A stretch of DNA of 64,000 bases. It comes from Loxodes magnus (lineage: Eukaryota; Ciliophora; Karyorelictea; Loxodida; Loxodidae). A program made the translations under genes and the position numbers. The notes beneath the pieces were generated by a model. It made no database searches. It was not told where the DNA came from and was given only the letters and a program-made list of their open reading frames with translations. Shown here one piece after another: positions 49,584-62,581 of the stretch; the first letter of the stretch is position 1, and every line of letters begins with the position of its first letter. The stretch spans positions 62,001 to 126,000 of the forward strand of contig CAMPDV010000367.1 in the NCBI GenBank assembly GCA_946699065.1, read 5' to 3'.

Positions 49584-52500
49584 TCAATTATTTTCAGTTT
49601 ACTTAAAATCAATCTCTAACAAGTGATTATAGAGCTTTTCTAAGAAGCTTTCAAGTTTTATTTGCAAATCATGTAGATGATCAGGAAAATGATTGCAAAT
49701 TAAGTTGAGACATTTTAAAGAAAATAAACGATCTGATACCCCATCATAGTTTATCTAAAATTAAAAATTTACATCTGATGTATTCTAATATTTTCCAGAA
49801 TAAAGCTACCTCTAAAACTCTTTTATTTCACTCTTACTTACATTCTCTATTATAAACCTTTGTAAAACCAAAATCTAAATGAGACTCGCGAAGGCTACAT
49901 TATTAACTTTTTGAGTATAATTTAAGTTTAAAATAAGTTTTTCTTAATCATTTAGTATTAATTTTTCTATAAGACTAGTCTTAAACAAAAAGAAGGTTAT
50001 AAGCATCTTTGCTGCTTATCTGAATAAAAAGCTTACTTATTATTTTGCTTCTTTAAGAAATCTTTAACTCTATATTGTTCAAAAGGAGAGATAAAGAAGT
50101 AATAAACTTTGGAATTATTTTCTACAAATAAGAGCTTAAAGAAATACTTTAGTCTTGTTGGCATTTAACTAAAATACTTAGTTAAATTATCTAAGAAAAT
50201 ATCAACTTCATTTATTAGGAGCTAAGCCTAGTCTAACTACTTTTAATCATATTCAATTTCATTCTAAACTGTAATTTCTTTTTCTTCTATCTGTATTACT
50301 GTAAAGCTTCTTTCTTCTTCTAGTACACATACATCTTCATCACAATATTATTCTAAAAGATTGGCAGGTTAAACAGTTTGTGTTGTAAATATTTGAGCAT
50401 TTATTTCGAAAGGAAGATTTTCTAAGCAGAGCTGGAAGTTAAGATGTTGCTGAGCTAGGGATTTAAGATTCTGTTTGATTACTTTTTACATCCACTCTTT
50501 ACATATGATTATCATATCACCATATATAGATTGAAAGAGTGATGTATTTGACTATGTCAAAGAAATAATTTCTTTAAAATTTCTTGTAAAATATGAACTT
50601 TCCATACTGCTTTAAAGATTATCATCTTCATGTATAATTCGATCATATTCTGGAAGAGGCTTTTATTGAGTATTTTATTTCTAACATATAAGAAGGCCTT
50701 AAGATTGAGCTTTTTCTTACAAAAATTCTTGCTAATCTTTCTCTTCTTCCTTGTTAGAAAAATCTGGCTAATTTTAAATTAAACTTCTTTTCGATTCTTA
50801 AGGAGATAAAATTTAGAACTAAGAATAGACTTGAGCTTACTCACTAAATTCACTTTCTAATCTTTGTTCCTCCGTATTGTTTCTTTCACAAATTTAATTA
50901 TCTTTGAGATGGCGTGTAAAAGTAAGATTAAGTTACTGACTATATCCGCTATAGAAATTTTTATTTATTTTTAAAGTTTTCTTTCTAAATTTTTTCTTTA
51001 AAGAATATTAAATTTTACTACTTTCATCTATATAACTTTGCAAATGCTGTTGCGACTTATTTATTATTTCTTTGTTTTTCTCTTTTTTTATATAAGAGTT
51101 ATTAAAGCTTTAGTTATTATTTGAAACTTTTAAATTATCTTAAATTGTTTCAATTTGCTTCTTTTTATTTTCTAGAGTTTGGGACTAGGCTTCAGCTGAT
51201 TTTACTTCCTAATTTCTACTTTCTAAAATGCTTTAAGTTTTATCTTCTAACCCTTTAGTAATTATGGTTAAAGGAAATTTGTTTCTAGAGTTTTGTATAT
51301 ATCTTTATTTAAGTGATTAAAATGACTTAGATTCAGTATTATAAAAATCTTTTTAACTTTTATTTCACTCTTTTTAGTTTTAAGTAGTTAAATGCTTATG
51401 ATTTTCTTCTACTTTTTTACTTTAGTTTGAGCCATCTATTACAATCTTTCAAACTGTGGAAGTAAAGGCTCCTTGCTACTTCTGTCCATCAATTTATTAT
51501 TCTTTTTTTACCGTTTTTTAGAATGGTGAACTACTTTAGATATCTTTTCGCTTTAAATTGTTTTATAAGATGCTACTTTACGAGATCTTTTCCATTTATT
51601 TTTTCCATTGCTTTTTATTGATTGAATTGGTTAAAGTTTGGTTTAGATAAAAGGATTAATTAATTATTTCTTCTCTTTTCTCTTTCTAAGTTTTGATTAA
51701 AAGATCTTAAATATCACTATTTCCTAATTTTTATTCCTTTCTTGTAGCTTAAAAGATTTTATTACTTTATTAATTATTCTTTTTTATTCTTGTTGATCTT
51801 ACACTTTATTCATCAGGAATTACTGAATCCATATTTAGTTAGAGCATTGCATTTAAGTTATTTTAACTGAGTTGGGTTACATTGGTTAAACTATGCTTTT
51901 AGAATTGCTTATCTTAATTTTCAAGACTTCACCCTCTTATAAAAGCTTGGTTTATGTCTCTCTTATTTTTATTAATTTTTATGCTAGAGATATTTAGTTT
52001 TGAATGATTTTCTGTTAAATTTTATTTTTCTTTATTTTAATCAATTACTTTCAAGACTTCTTTCGTTATAAAGCGATTGGTATTCTACTCTTTGATTCTT
52101 TATTATTTTTAATTAGTATCTTACTCTTGTCCTTTCTCCTTTCAAACGTGCTCTTAAGTTTAAGGAACTACGTTTTGTGTCTTTGACTCTATATTTAATT
52201 AATTAAAGCAATTTAATGGATATTGATTTTGAATTCCTTAATTAACTTGCTACTTTTTTAAGATACTAGGAAAAGAAGTTTTTGAACTGAAATCAATACT
52301 CTTGTTAACTAACTTCTTTGTTTAATCGAACTTACTTTTATATTCTAAGGATTTTTTTTTCTAAATCTAAGGAGTATAAAAAATCTGAGTCTTTTCAGAT
52401 TAATCCTACATTTTTTTCCCCTGAAGTGCAAATTCTTCAATTTGTTACAATGTCTTTAAGTTTTAATTTTGTTTCTAGTTATCACTAGCATTTGCATTTG

Positions 52501-52804
52501 TCATTTTATCTAGCATTTTTCTTTTGTAAGAGCTTTGGTTTAAAAAAAAATGTTCTATACTTTCATTAAGGTAGCTTTTTACCTCTTTACTATTCTGCAA
52601 AAGCTAACTATTATTTTTTGTAAGCTAAAGGAAACCTCTTCCTTGAAATGACTAGTCAATTTCTATTAGTCTTTCCTTCTATTCAACTTTCAGTAATTTA
52701 TTTTTAATTTGATTGCAGGCCTTAATACTATACTAAAGACGATTGTTTCTAATTTATATTTCTTTCGGCTTATCTTGTATAATCTTGTGCTTGCTGTCAG
52801 ACAT
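49584..52804 (-). CDS. Unknown 1067-aa protein (right copy)
   Basis: ATG is the complement of 52802-52804 (MSDSKHKIIQDKPKE) and TGA the complement of 49584-49586. The span of 3221 bp equals the left copy exactly. Its 17-nt intron is at 50020-50036. Substitutions relative to the left copy are spread along the gene and include synonymous Gln changes and Trp (TGA) to Leu (TTA). The low-complexity N-terminal three quarters are more diverged than the C-terminal quarter. It is transcribed away from the 972-aa gene, 172 bp apart. Function is unknown, as for the left copy. Confidence 0.85.
50020..50036 (-). other. 17-nt intron in the 1067-aa gene, right copy
   Basis: On the minus strand GTAAGCTTTTTATTCAG, one base different from the left copy, at the same codon and phase. 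Confidence 0.9.
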
Positions 52805-52976
52805 TTATAAAATAAATGAAGAAACAAAATTAAAAAATAAAAGATGAAGAAAGCAAATAATAGACTTTAACTAAAATAAGTTAAGCTACCATCAAAAATC
52901 CAAGCTATTATGTAAAGCAGCTAGCTACTTATATTAGCTCTTTCAATCTTTCTATCAAATATAGGATTATTAAATT

Positions 52977-55895
52977 ATGGAAAATACTATGCAAATTAAT
53001 TTAATTTTCATTAATGTGAATAAGCTTGATACTAATTGGTAGCTTTAAGGTTGTAATATAACTAACTCTGCAAGATTTCTTATATGCTTTATAGATAAAT
53101 TTCACAGACTATTTAATAAATGAACATTTATAGAAAAAATAAGTTAGAAGTTATAGTAATCCAATTAATAAGATGAGAGATTTAATAAAATAATTAAGGT
53201 AATCTAGTAATCAATTTTACAAAAGGGATATATAGTCTTATTTTATAATTAGCTAATTGTCATGATATTATTTAGTAATTTAAGTTTTCTGCTATGGCTC
53301 TACATTAAAATAATGAAAGGTAGAGGTTTATATAGACAGAGGATATAAAATTAGTTAAGTTTTAATTTAAAAATTTTTTCTTGATTATATTTAGTTCAGG
53401 CTATCTTTTTTGCTTAAGATAATAGTTACTCTTTCCAACTTCAATTAAAGTTAATTTATTACCTTATTTGCTAATAATATTTTTCAATTATAATTCTAAT
53501 TTGTGCTATGATTTTCACAGGTCGCTAAAATTATCCTGCATTTTAATTTGTCAATTGTATGATTAATTACTATAACCTAAATAGTATAACTCATTTATTC
53601 CTTAATTTTGTTGTTTTGCTTTTTTTAAATTGCTTAATAAACTTGATATTTCAAGTTTTTATCAACAATATTTGTTTATCTGATTTTTTTAATCCTAAGA
53701 ACCTTAATTTTCATTAAATAAATATTAAGTCCATTTCGCTGATATTATTTTCCATAATTTTCTGCTTAGCTTTTATCTCTATCCCTTTTAAACTACTATA
53801 GTCATAATTTGATCTATTTCCACATAGTTTTTATAGCTTTTAGTTTCTCTTAATATCTTAAATGACTCTAGTTCCTTCATCATTTAAAATATAATTTAAG
53901 CTGTGTGATAAACTTAAATTAAATGAAGCTGCTATATAATATAAGGCAAAGAATGGCCAATGAAACATAATTATATCTACTAAAGATGTATCTTAATACA
54001 ATTTATTATTTAAACAAAGAATTTAGCTTTCTATTTTTAAAATTTTAATGAGTAAATGTCTATTTTGCTTTTGTTGTCTTTGATAATAGCGACATTATTT
54101 TAAATTAGATTTCTTAAAATATGAAGACTGATAAAATTTATGTATTCTTTGATCTAACTTTGTTAGCTTGACTTGACTGATAGTACAGTAGTAATATGCT
54201 AAGCTCTAGACTGTTTTTCAAGGATATTGGGATAGTTTTTTTGTAGAATTTGGAAGCAAATACGTTTGAATACACATCTTAAATCTCTAATTTTATAAAC
54301 TTCTGATAGATATTAAATGCAAGCAATCAGTTATTTTCGTTTTTAATGGATTTTTTAGAGTTAAAATATATGAAATATTATTTGCAAATTCCCTTACGAA
54401 TCATAGATATAGAAAGCACGTTTTTTCAACTTTACTAACATATTTAATTACTAAATCTTCTTCTATTCTTGCTCTTAATTTAATCTTTAGATGCAAACAT
54501 TTTTACAGCGAATTTTCTCGAGTCATTCTTACTTAATCTCAGAAAATTTAAAACTTTTAAATAACACTTAGAACTTTTAATAAAAGTGGGTTTACGGAGA
54601 GCTTAATCACTATAACTCTTAGCTTATCAATATACCTATGACATTACTCTATACTGTCTTTACTTATATTAGATCACAAGCAAAATAAAGAGGCGAATAA
54701 AATATTTGGAAGCATTTGATGATTAATACCAGAATCCAAAACTTAAATAAGAGGACTTTATAGAAGTAGATTTCTTCTTATCTGATTTAAGATATTTTAT
54801 TAATTAAATCCTTAGTTTTTTAATTTCCTTAAGAGACCAAATCTTCATTTTTGCTTAAAGTCTATTTTTATATAATTAAGTTAAATAATAATGCTAAAAT
54901 CACTAAGAAATTAATTAAATGCTAGGACTTATATCTGGATTTAATCTCTTATAGTTTATTCTTCAAATTGCAAAAAATGCTAATCAAATGATTAAAATTT
55001 AACTTTTTTGCTATATCTATAGGAAGTAATCTAAGTCAACTATATCAAGCTAACACATATTGCTTTTCTTTACTTTTGTTCATATTAAATATTTTACTTT
55101 CGTCTACGTGATCTTCAAAGTTCTAAAGTTATAAAACTTGCATCTCATATTAAGAGTTTTGTAAAATTATGATGTAAATTTAAAGAGAAATTCAGAACTT
55201 AATTATGAATTTTAAGCTTTATAAAAATGCTTAGTTTTACTTAAAAGTCTAATAAGCTTAGTATAAGAATTCCAGCATGAGAATGGAATACCTTTAGGCT
55301 ATTGCTAAATATCAATGAAGAATAAATAAAATGAATAAAGAAGAATCAGAATTAAATTACTAAAGTTAAATAGAATCTAATAGAAATTGTTTCATAGAAC
55401 ATAAGGGAAATTAAAACTTGCAATGAAATTAAGAAAGCTAACATAGTAGACTTTCGATGAATGGAAATCCAAAAAGATGAGAGCTTTACATTATTTTATT
55501 ACAATGGAGTAATTTTAAAATTTAGAAATAAAATACTTAGTAAATTCATCCTTTAGCAGGTAAAAAAGCTTGATTTATATTTAAATATAAAGATAAGAAA
55601 TAAGCTAGGTATTTATTAAGAATTTTTAAAGTAAAAATGTTAAAAAATTAAAAAAAACCTTTTGGCTAGTCTTGCTCATAAGAGAAATTAACTGGTATTA
55701 AACACTTATATTTAAAAATTAAAAGAAGAGAAGGCTACAATTATACAAATATAAAATAACCAAGTATTTTAAAATTAGTACTAATAATATATTTCTATAA
55801 GTAGGCTTATCTATATTATATCAATTAAAATTAATGTTATTTGCTTAAATTTAATTTGTGCTTTTAGTTAAATTTTATAACTTAAATGTTTATGA
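52977..55895 (+). CDS. Unknown protein, about 972 aa (right member of pair)
   Basis: ATG at 52977 (MENTMQINLIFINVNKLDTN; a second Met at 52989) opens one frame to TGA at 55893-55895. Alignment with the left gene, with changes concentrated at third positions, supports this frame over the others: for example SKVIKLASHIKSFVKLWCKF here against TIKAIKLASHYKSFVKLSCKF-like sequence on the left. Leu/Phe-rich segments around residues 90-280 could be membrane helices. About 20 in-frame TGA codons are present, several opposite Ser, Gly or Phe rather than Trp on the left, so some may be recent mutations. There are few after position 55440. No domain was recognised. Confidence 0.6.
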
Positions 55896-56814
55896 TTTTG
55901 TGAACTTCTATCATTTTTAATTTAAATTGTAATAAAATCTACTAATAAATAAATCTTCAGACTCTATAAATAATGCCAAGTAATTATAACAGATAATACA
56001 TCTTAGACACTTTAGAATGCTAGCAATGCTAATTCTATATAAGCAGTATGCAGTTTTTTATGTTGATGTTATCTTTTCTATTGTTAAAGTACCTCATAGT
56101 TCCTAGTACATAAGCTTATCTTTTTATAACATTAATGATTTAGCTTTAGTGCCGCTAAAAATTTTTTAAACCACATAATAAAATTCTTTAAGATAGTGCG
56201 CAATTATAAAGGTGCTAATAGTTATAAAAAAATATGTAGCTAGAATCATTTAGTCCCATATATTTAGGAGAAAAACAATTTTACAATAAAATCCATGGTC
56301 ACATAAATATTAGCATCTCTTATAGGTTAGTTAAAGAAGGAAGAATTAGAATTAAGCAAGCTGAAAATAGGAAACAACAACAAATAATAATAAATAGTAT
56401 AACCGAAAACAAATCTAATAATACTCTAGTAAATTAGATTATTTTTTAGATCATCTTTTAGTTTTTAAGTTTAAGTTGTATACTTCACGGAAAAGAATCT
56501 TCCAGAAAGAACTTAGTAATAATGGTAGATTAAGGAAAAAAAGTTTAAATTAGTAAAGGAATAATTAAAGATAACTATAATAAAATAAAAAGTGCAAATT
56601 ATCATAATGAGTAGAGTTTAAAACTTTATATTCAACTAGATATTCTGAGATTTAATAAAGCTAATTAAGGTTTTTTCTATTATAATTATAGAAAAAGAGA
56701 AAATAATTAAATAATAAAAGAAAAATATAAAAGCTTGTAAGTGATATTATTATATACTTAGTCTTAAAGAATATGCTATACTTAGTTAATTGATTATAGA
56801 TAGTTAATACTTCT
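55896..56814. other. A+T-rich stretch, no gene resolved
   Basis: Between the right duplication arm and the tRNA-His block; no anchored frame. Confidence 0.4.
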
Positions 56815-57240
56815 AATTAAAAAGTTTAGGCTATTTACACTAGTTTAAATATCCTTTTAATAAAGTTTATTTGAATACTATATGAATGCTTTAATTATCT
56901 AACCCAATCGCCTGTTTATTAGATATTTAGTACTTGTACAGAATGCTTAGCATTGCTATATTTACTATAGCTAAGCCTTATAATTATATTTATAAAATTC
57001 TTATAATTTTATAAAAATGTCGGTGCAGAGACTTGAACTCCGGTTTCGACGGCCACAACGTCGTGCCCTAACCACCTAGACTACACCGACTTATTATAAT
57101 ATATATTAACTTGCTTAAATATAAATTTAGTCTTATTTAATTGGAAATAGATAGTAAATTATTAAATCCCTTTATGATAGAAACTAATAAAGGATCTTCC
57201 TAGCTATATTTATTACTGTTATTTTATCTTCTTTTCATGC
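56815..57240 (+). repeat. Directly duplicated block around tRNA-His (right)
   Basis: Same-orientation match to 28562-29005, with the tRNA identical and the flanks diverged. Confidence 0.85.
57018..57090 (-). tRNA. tRNA-His (GTG), copy 3
   Basis: Identical 73-nt gene with anticodon GTG and a T5 terminator; it shares flanks with copy 2. Confidence 0.97.
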
Positions 57241-57347
57241 AAATCTTGTCCATCAAATTGAAGTTTAATTATCTGGACCGATATTTTTTAAGAACGCAAA
57301 ATAATTTTAAATTAATTAAGAGAATAATAATAGAAATACAATTATAA

Positions 57348-59108
57348 ATGGAAATATACACTTAAATTTAAGATTAAATCAAAGATAAATAAAGATTATA
57401 GCTCAATAACGCTAAAAAAGCTTAAAAGAGAAATAGTTAGAGTAATGCAAGCTACTTTGAAATGCTAACATCTATTACAAAAGATAAAAACTAAAAATTT
57501 TATCTTTCTTAACTTTCATTGCTAAAAGCATCACACTATGTTTTTTAAAATAATGAGTCTTAAATGAACTTTTTACTAAGTAAACTAGATTTTGCTTTGA
57601 AATGATAGATATCTTTAGATAAGTTATATGATATAATTTAAATATTTATTTATTCTAGCACTTAAACTGCTTCTTTATTATACCATCTTAAATCAAACTC
57701 AATATATTTTCTTTAAGATCACAGTGACATACGAATGGAATGAATAAAATTAAAAAAGCAAACTAATTTGTTCAAAAAGAGAGTTTTATCTCTAATTATT
57801 TGCTTATAAAACAAATAATTATATAGAAATTTTCTTAAAGAGTAAGTCAATACATTTTCTCGATTTTAGGTTCAAATCTTAGTACTAGATAGCAAATTCT
57901 TGAATATGCGATAAATTTTTTATTTGATGAATAGCTTAGATTATAAAATATCAAAGTTGTGGATGCAGCGAACAAACTTAGTAAAAATGAAACTTAAAGC
58001 AACAGTCTTTTCCCTTACTCTTCTAAATTCTTGCATATTACTAAAAAGCAGTCACTTAATATATGCTTATTAATTTAAGCATTTTACGCTTAAATGACAC
58101 TGTTAAATTTTTATTTTCGAAGCTAAACCTAGAATTTGCTAATAAAGCTTCTTAGTTTAGTAAAATAGATTTATCTTTATTAAAAATAAACCTTCAAATG
58201 TTTAAACTAAGTTGAATAGCAAAATAAAAATGAAATATTTCGCACGAATATTAACCTAAAAGATCTATTAACTAGCAAAGTAGGTGTAAAAGGCTAATGA
58301 GAGTATATAATTTTAGAAGTTATGAAATATTTCTAAAAAGCTAATTTTATATTAAATAGGGAAATCTGATAAAGTAAATTTACAATTGACTGAATGCTCT
58401 ATTTTTGTTTAATAAGAATAGTGAAATGAAATTCTATCAATGTCAGCTTTAATATTCATTAACACATGTAATAAAAATTAGATTGCTGAGAGTTATGCTA
58501 ATATGAATAGGATTTTATATCTAGCTGAAGAATTTTGGATATGATTACAATTTTTAAGATGATGCATAATTATAATTGAATATCAGCATTCAGTTAATCT
58601 AAATTTGTCTACTATCATTTGAGATTAAGTTGATATAAATTATCCTATAACAAATACAATTGAAAAAAAACCATTTTATTAGGTAAAAATTAATTTAAAT
58701 GCGTCTCTTTCTTTTTCCTCTAAGTCGAAAGTTAGAATAAGGCTAAAAAAATTGATCCTTTTTTTTAATTTTAAATGGAGTAGGTTGGACTCCAAAATGA
58801 TATCTGTGTGAGAATATAAAAATAGATAATTAGCTTATAATAACCAAAAATAGCTTTACTTTTAAGGGAAATTGTATTTCAAAGTCAAAAATATTTGAGT
58901 ATGATGAAAAAATAAAGATTGCATAATTATTAAAAAAGATGTAGAATTCAGGTAAAAAGCTATCTTTATAAATCTTAAGTTAATTATTTTAATTGAAGGA
59001 AATGTTAAATACAATTTTTAAAAAAAAGATGAAACTTGAAAAAAAGAATTAATATATTAGCATCTTTAAGACATGAAAGACGTTTAACATCAAATTATTT
59101 TTCAATGA
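57348..59108 (+). CDS. Possible unknown protein, about 586 aa
   Basis: ATG at 57348 (MEIYTQIQDQIKDKQRLQLN) opens a frame with good early reading (ASYFEMLTSITKDKNQKFYL, FLLSKLDFALK) to a TGA at 59106-59108. The neighbouring frame also reads well and ends in LTQYKPE with TGA at 59510-59512, so introns or a different 3' end are possible. It is Lys/Gln-rich with no recognised domain. That a gene lies on this strand is more certain than its exact frame. Confidence 0.4.
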
Positions 59109-59609
59109 GAAATAGAAAAACAAGCTATATAAAGCCAATTTTGCTTAGATTTAAATTATTTCATATATTTTTTAGTTTATTTTTGTATAGTCTAACTAAG
59201 AAATAACTCAAACTTCCTCCTAACTTTAAAAAGAAACAATTCTTTTATATATAATATACTTAATGATAAATATATAGTAAATAATTAAATATATTTTAGA
59301 ATCATTTTTCTAAATTAAAAGAATGAAACCCTAGATAGAGCACTTTAAAAATTTAAGTATTGTGTATAATATAAAACTTTTATAACTACTATAAAGCCCA
59401 GAATTTTTATTGTATAGTTAAAAAAGAAGGAACTTGGAAAATAAAAAGAGTTTTAAAGATAATTATAATCCATAATCTGTTAAATTAACTTACTCAATAT
59501 AAACCTGAGTGAAAGGATATAATCTTTAGAGATTTTAAAACTTTATTTAAAGGAAATTATATTTAAAATTTAGATAGCTTATAGAAAATAAAATTTATTA
59601 AAAACAAAA

Positions 59610-59682
59610 TGTCGGTGCAGAGACTTGAACTCCGGTTTCGACGGCCACAACGTCGTGCCCTAACCACCTAGACTACACCGAC
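59610..59682 (-). tRNA. tRNA-His (GTG), copy 4
   Basis: The same 73-nt sequence; the 3' flank is TTTTGTTTT on the minus strand, a T4 terminator. Its flanks are not related to those of copies 1-3, so only the gene body is shared. Confidence 0.97.
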
Positions 59683-59689
59683 TTATACA

Positions 59690-60510
59690 ATGTGGAAAAA
59701 ATATAAATAAAGAATAAAATTTTATTAGCTCTCTAATATATTCTAAGATTAATTTTTAAGAAAAATTACCAAATCAAAGAATACATTTTATACTTCTGAG
59801 ATTGTTGATTCTAAAAATAGAAGATAGAACATAGATTAAAGCATAATAATCAAATAAATCTAATTTTATATTTATCAAGCCTTATAGAGAATAATAATTA
59901 ATCTAATTTATTGAAACTTAGAATTACCACAGCATCCCTCTATTTCATATTTCATCTTTAACTTACTTGGTCTAATTAATAGTTTATACTCTAAAAGGAT
60001 ATGGTTAATTATATCTAAATATAGCTATCTTTCCTTATAATCTTTTTTATTTTAAACATTTAATAATTTAGCATACTATCTAGAATTCACTAGATCAAAA
60101 ATCAAACGAAAGCTTAAGATATTTTTTCTTTAATATTTATACTTCTTTGAGTTATTAAATAGTACTCTTTAATCTATTTTTACCTTGTCTTTAAACTACA
60201 TTTATATTAGTCCAAATTTCTCATGCTATAAATATAACCTAGGTAGCATTAATATTGATATCAGTAATACTTAATTTAAATGCGTTTATTAAAGGTAGTT
60301 ACTTTATTATCTATATAATAACCTTATATGTGCAACTAAGGAGAGTTATGTCTTTTAATATACAACCATAACATTTAAAGTGAAAGAGGAATACTTTACT
60401 GAAATAAAGTATAAGTATTTAAAATGTGTGCTGTCATGATTATTTAGTAGCTAGTAAATATTAGTCTTAATCTTTAATTTAGCATCGTTAGAAAATTAAG
60501 TTATTACAAT
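59690..60510. other. A+T-rich stretch, nothing recognised
   Basis: Upstream region of the tail-anchored gene; no motif was recognised. Confidence 0.4.
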
Positions 60511-60512
60511 AA

Positions 60513-61163
60513 ATGTCGGTGAAAAGTACCCTTGAACTTATTGAAGAAGAAAAAAGCCCTCTGTCTTAATAGAGAGTTAGCAATCCTTTATCGTATGTTG
60601 AGTCAGGTACTTATAAATTGTGTCCGTCTGAAAAAAGCAGCTGTGGAAGCTTTGAAAGCCCTTAATTCACTAACTCTTTATCTATTCGTTAGGGTTCAAA
60701 TAGGAGTATTGAACTTAAGAAGCTATAGATCTTGTAAAAGTATACTAATTCCCCTGAAAGAAAAAGAGATTTTAGGATTTTTAAAAATTAGCTGCAGGTT
60801 AAAATTAAAAGCAAAAGCAAATCAATAGAAAATATGCAATCATTAGGAGCAAAAAGAATGAGATTAACTTCTCCTAGACATTCAAGCTTAATTTCAAGAA
60901 AAGCTATTTTACCATGTATATCTAAAGAAAGTTTAGAGAAGAAATAAAATCAAAACATATCGCAATGCTAGCGTTTGCGAAAATCTTTAAAACAGTTTGA
61001 AAACATCTAAAGAGAAGATGTAACAGACCATCTCACAAGTGATTTTACAAAAAAATCTAATGAAATGCGCTAAAACTATGCCTTCAAAGAGATTCAATTA
61101 TAGCTTATCACTATATTTTTGTTGCTTCTTGTCGGTTTTCTACTAACAAAATTAATGATTTGA
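60513..61163 (+). CDS. Small tail-anchored membrane protein, 216 aa
   Basis: ATG at 60513 (MSVKSTLELIEEEKSPLSQQ) to TGA at 61161-61163 is one frame with no internal TGA. The body is Ser/Lys-rich and basic (SPERKRDFRIF, RMRLTSPRHSSLISRKAIL). The end is a single hydrophobic helix, LQLITIFLLLLVGFLLTKLM, followed by one residue, which is the layout of a tail-anchored protein with a cytosolic body. The SNARE-like position of the anchor is suggestive, but no SNARE heptad pattern was recognised. The plus-strand standard-code ORF at 60532-60828 is a shadow in another frame. Confidence 0.7.
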
Positions 61164-62581
61164 GGACATACTAAAGCACTCAAAAACTGTAATATTCACA
61201 TTATATTGAGTTTTTAACGTTTTGACCCTTCTACCCATTTGAATAAACTTTTTACATTTTTATATAAATAAGTCTTTACTTAGCTTCACGATCTAGCTTA
61301 AATAAAGCAAATTGCCTTAATAATTAAATATAAAAGAAAGATCAAAAGAAGTGAATAACATGATGTAATCAATTAATTTTATACCTATCTTTATATATAT
61401 TATAATACCTATAAATAGTTTAAGAAAATGGCTATATAATTTTTTTTGAGATTTAGAAAAGCCAATTCAGAACTGTATCCCTACCTAAGCAAAAATTTCT
61501 TTAGTATTTTACAATTAATTTGTAAGATCATTTAGTTGCTTTATTTAAAATTTCTATATTCAGTTTAATCAAAGGAGATTAAGATAGGTAGAAGGAGATG
61601 AAAATTTAAATTCTGTATTATGAAATTAACTTAGAAATAAAATAGCCTAGTAAATTAAAAAATACCCAGTTTAAACTTTTGATCCATTTGATATATATAA
61701 TATTTAATTAGCTTTGCTTTTATAATCTTATAACTTACTTCTAAAAATTAAGTCAGTCTTAGAATGCCATTAAACTTCTCCTTTTATAAACAACTATAGA
61801 AAATAAATTTCAGAAACTCTCACTACTTCGATTTTTTATTCTAAGTTAGTTGATTGTTTATATATTGAAGCTAAAATCTTAATTTTAGAAAGCAATTTCA
61901 ATGATTAATTGGAATCCGGTAATGCAAATTTGTAAGGGTTTTTAAATCTTTAAGTTAAAAGCTTTTGATTTAGTTAAATTTTTACTTCTAATAATATTCC
62001 AAATCAATGATATTTAAGAAGAGCTTACAAATATATAAATGCAAGCTAAGTTATTATCACTCAGTCCTTTTTATCTATCAAAGTATTATAAAATCAGTCA
62101 TATCATTCATATTTTAAAAGTCTTTCTTTTAATTGTATGGTAGATAATTATGGTATCTTTGCTATAGTTCAGCTTTAAATTTAACTTATAAAATTTTGTA
62201 TTTAAGCTGGAAATTTTATAACTCTATGACTAGATAAAAATAAATTAGGCAAATTTGAAAAGGAAAATAGCTAAGAAAAGATGAACCTTAAATTATTTTT
62301 ATTCTATTCTCTAGGTTTTCTCTAAGCAGGTTAGATTATAAATTTTACTATTTTACATAGTTTTGAATTATTAAAAATAGAATAGAAATTAGAGACTATC
62401 TAATTGATTATCCACTTGCTTTTTTAAAGTTTAGAATTAACTAAATAATAAAAAGTTATTGTATTATATCAATAGTTTATCTCATCTTAAGAAACAATTA
62501 GCTTTAATAATTGTTAAAATCCTCATAAGTTAATATAATATCCTCAGGCTACAGTGAAATGGTAAATAGTAATCTAAAGAT
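61164..62581. other. A+T-rich stretch, frame unresolved
   Basis: A plus-strand frame from about 61770 gives a hydrophobic, aromatic-rich reading to a TGA near 62260, but it has many TGA codons and no support from homology. It is left uncalled. Confidence 0.35.

Larger units (their letters stand above)
47405..55770 (-). repeat. Right arm of ~8.5-kb inverted duplication
   Basis: Reverse complement of 19150-27735. The inner edge lies about 190 bp past the stop of the propeller-UBA gene; similarity begins at TTTTATCTGCTTTAGTGATG and extends through the 1067-aa gene and its divergent partner. The spacer between arms is about 19.7 kb. Confidence 0.85.

Noticed and set aside
19150..55770. Inverted arms as terminal repeats of one giant transposon
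   Set aside because: The arms hold ordinary-looking genes with unequal decay, no target duplication was seen at the outer edges, and the spacer has no recognisable integrase or polymerase.
60512..60530. Possible fifth tRNA-His fragment (ATGTCGGTG resembles the end of the tRNA genes)
   Set aside because: Only nine bases match, the rest does not fold or align, and the match is the start of a coding region.
60532..60828. 98-aa plus-strand ORF
   Set aside because: Overlaps in another frame the 216-aa gene that starts at 60513, ends in a membrane anchor and has a natural TGA stop.
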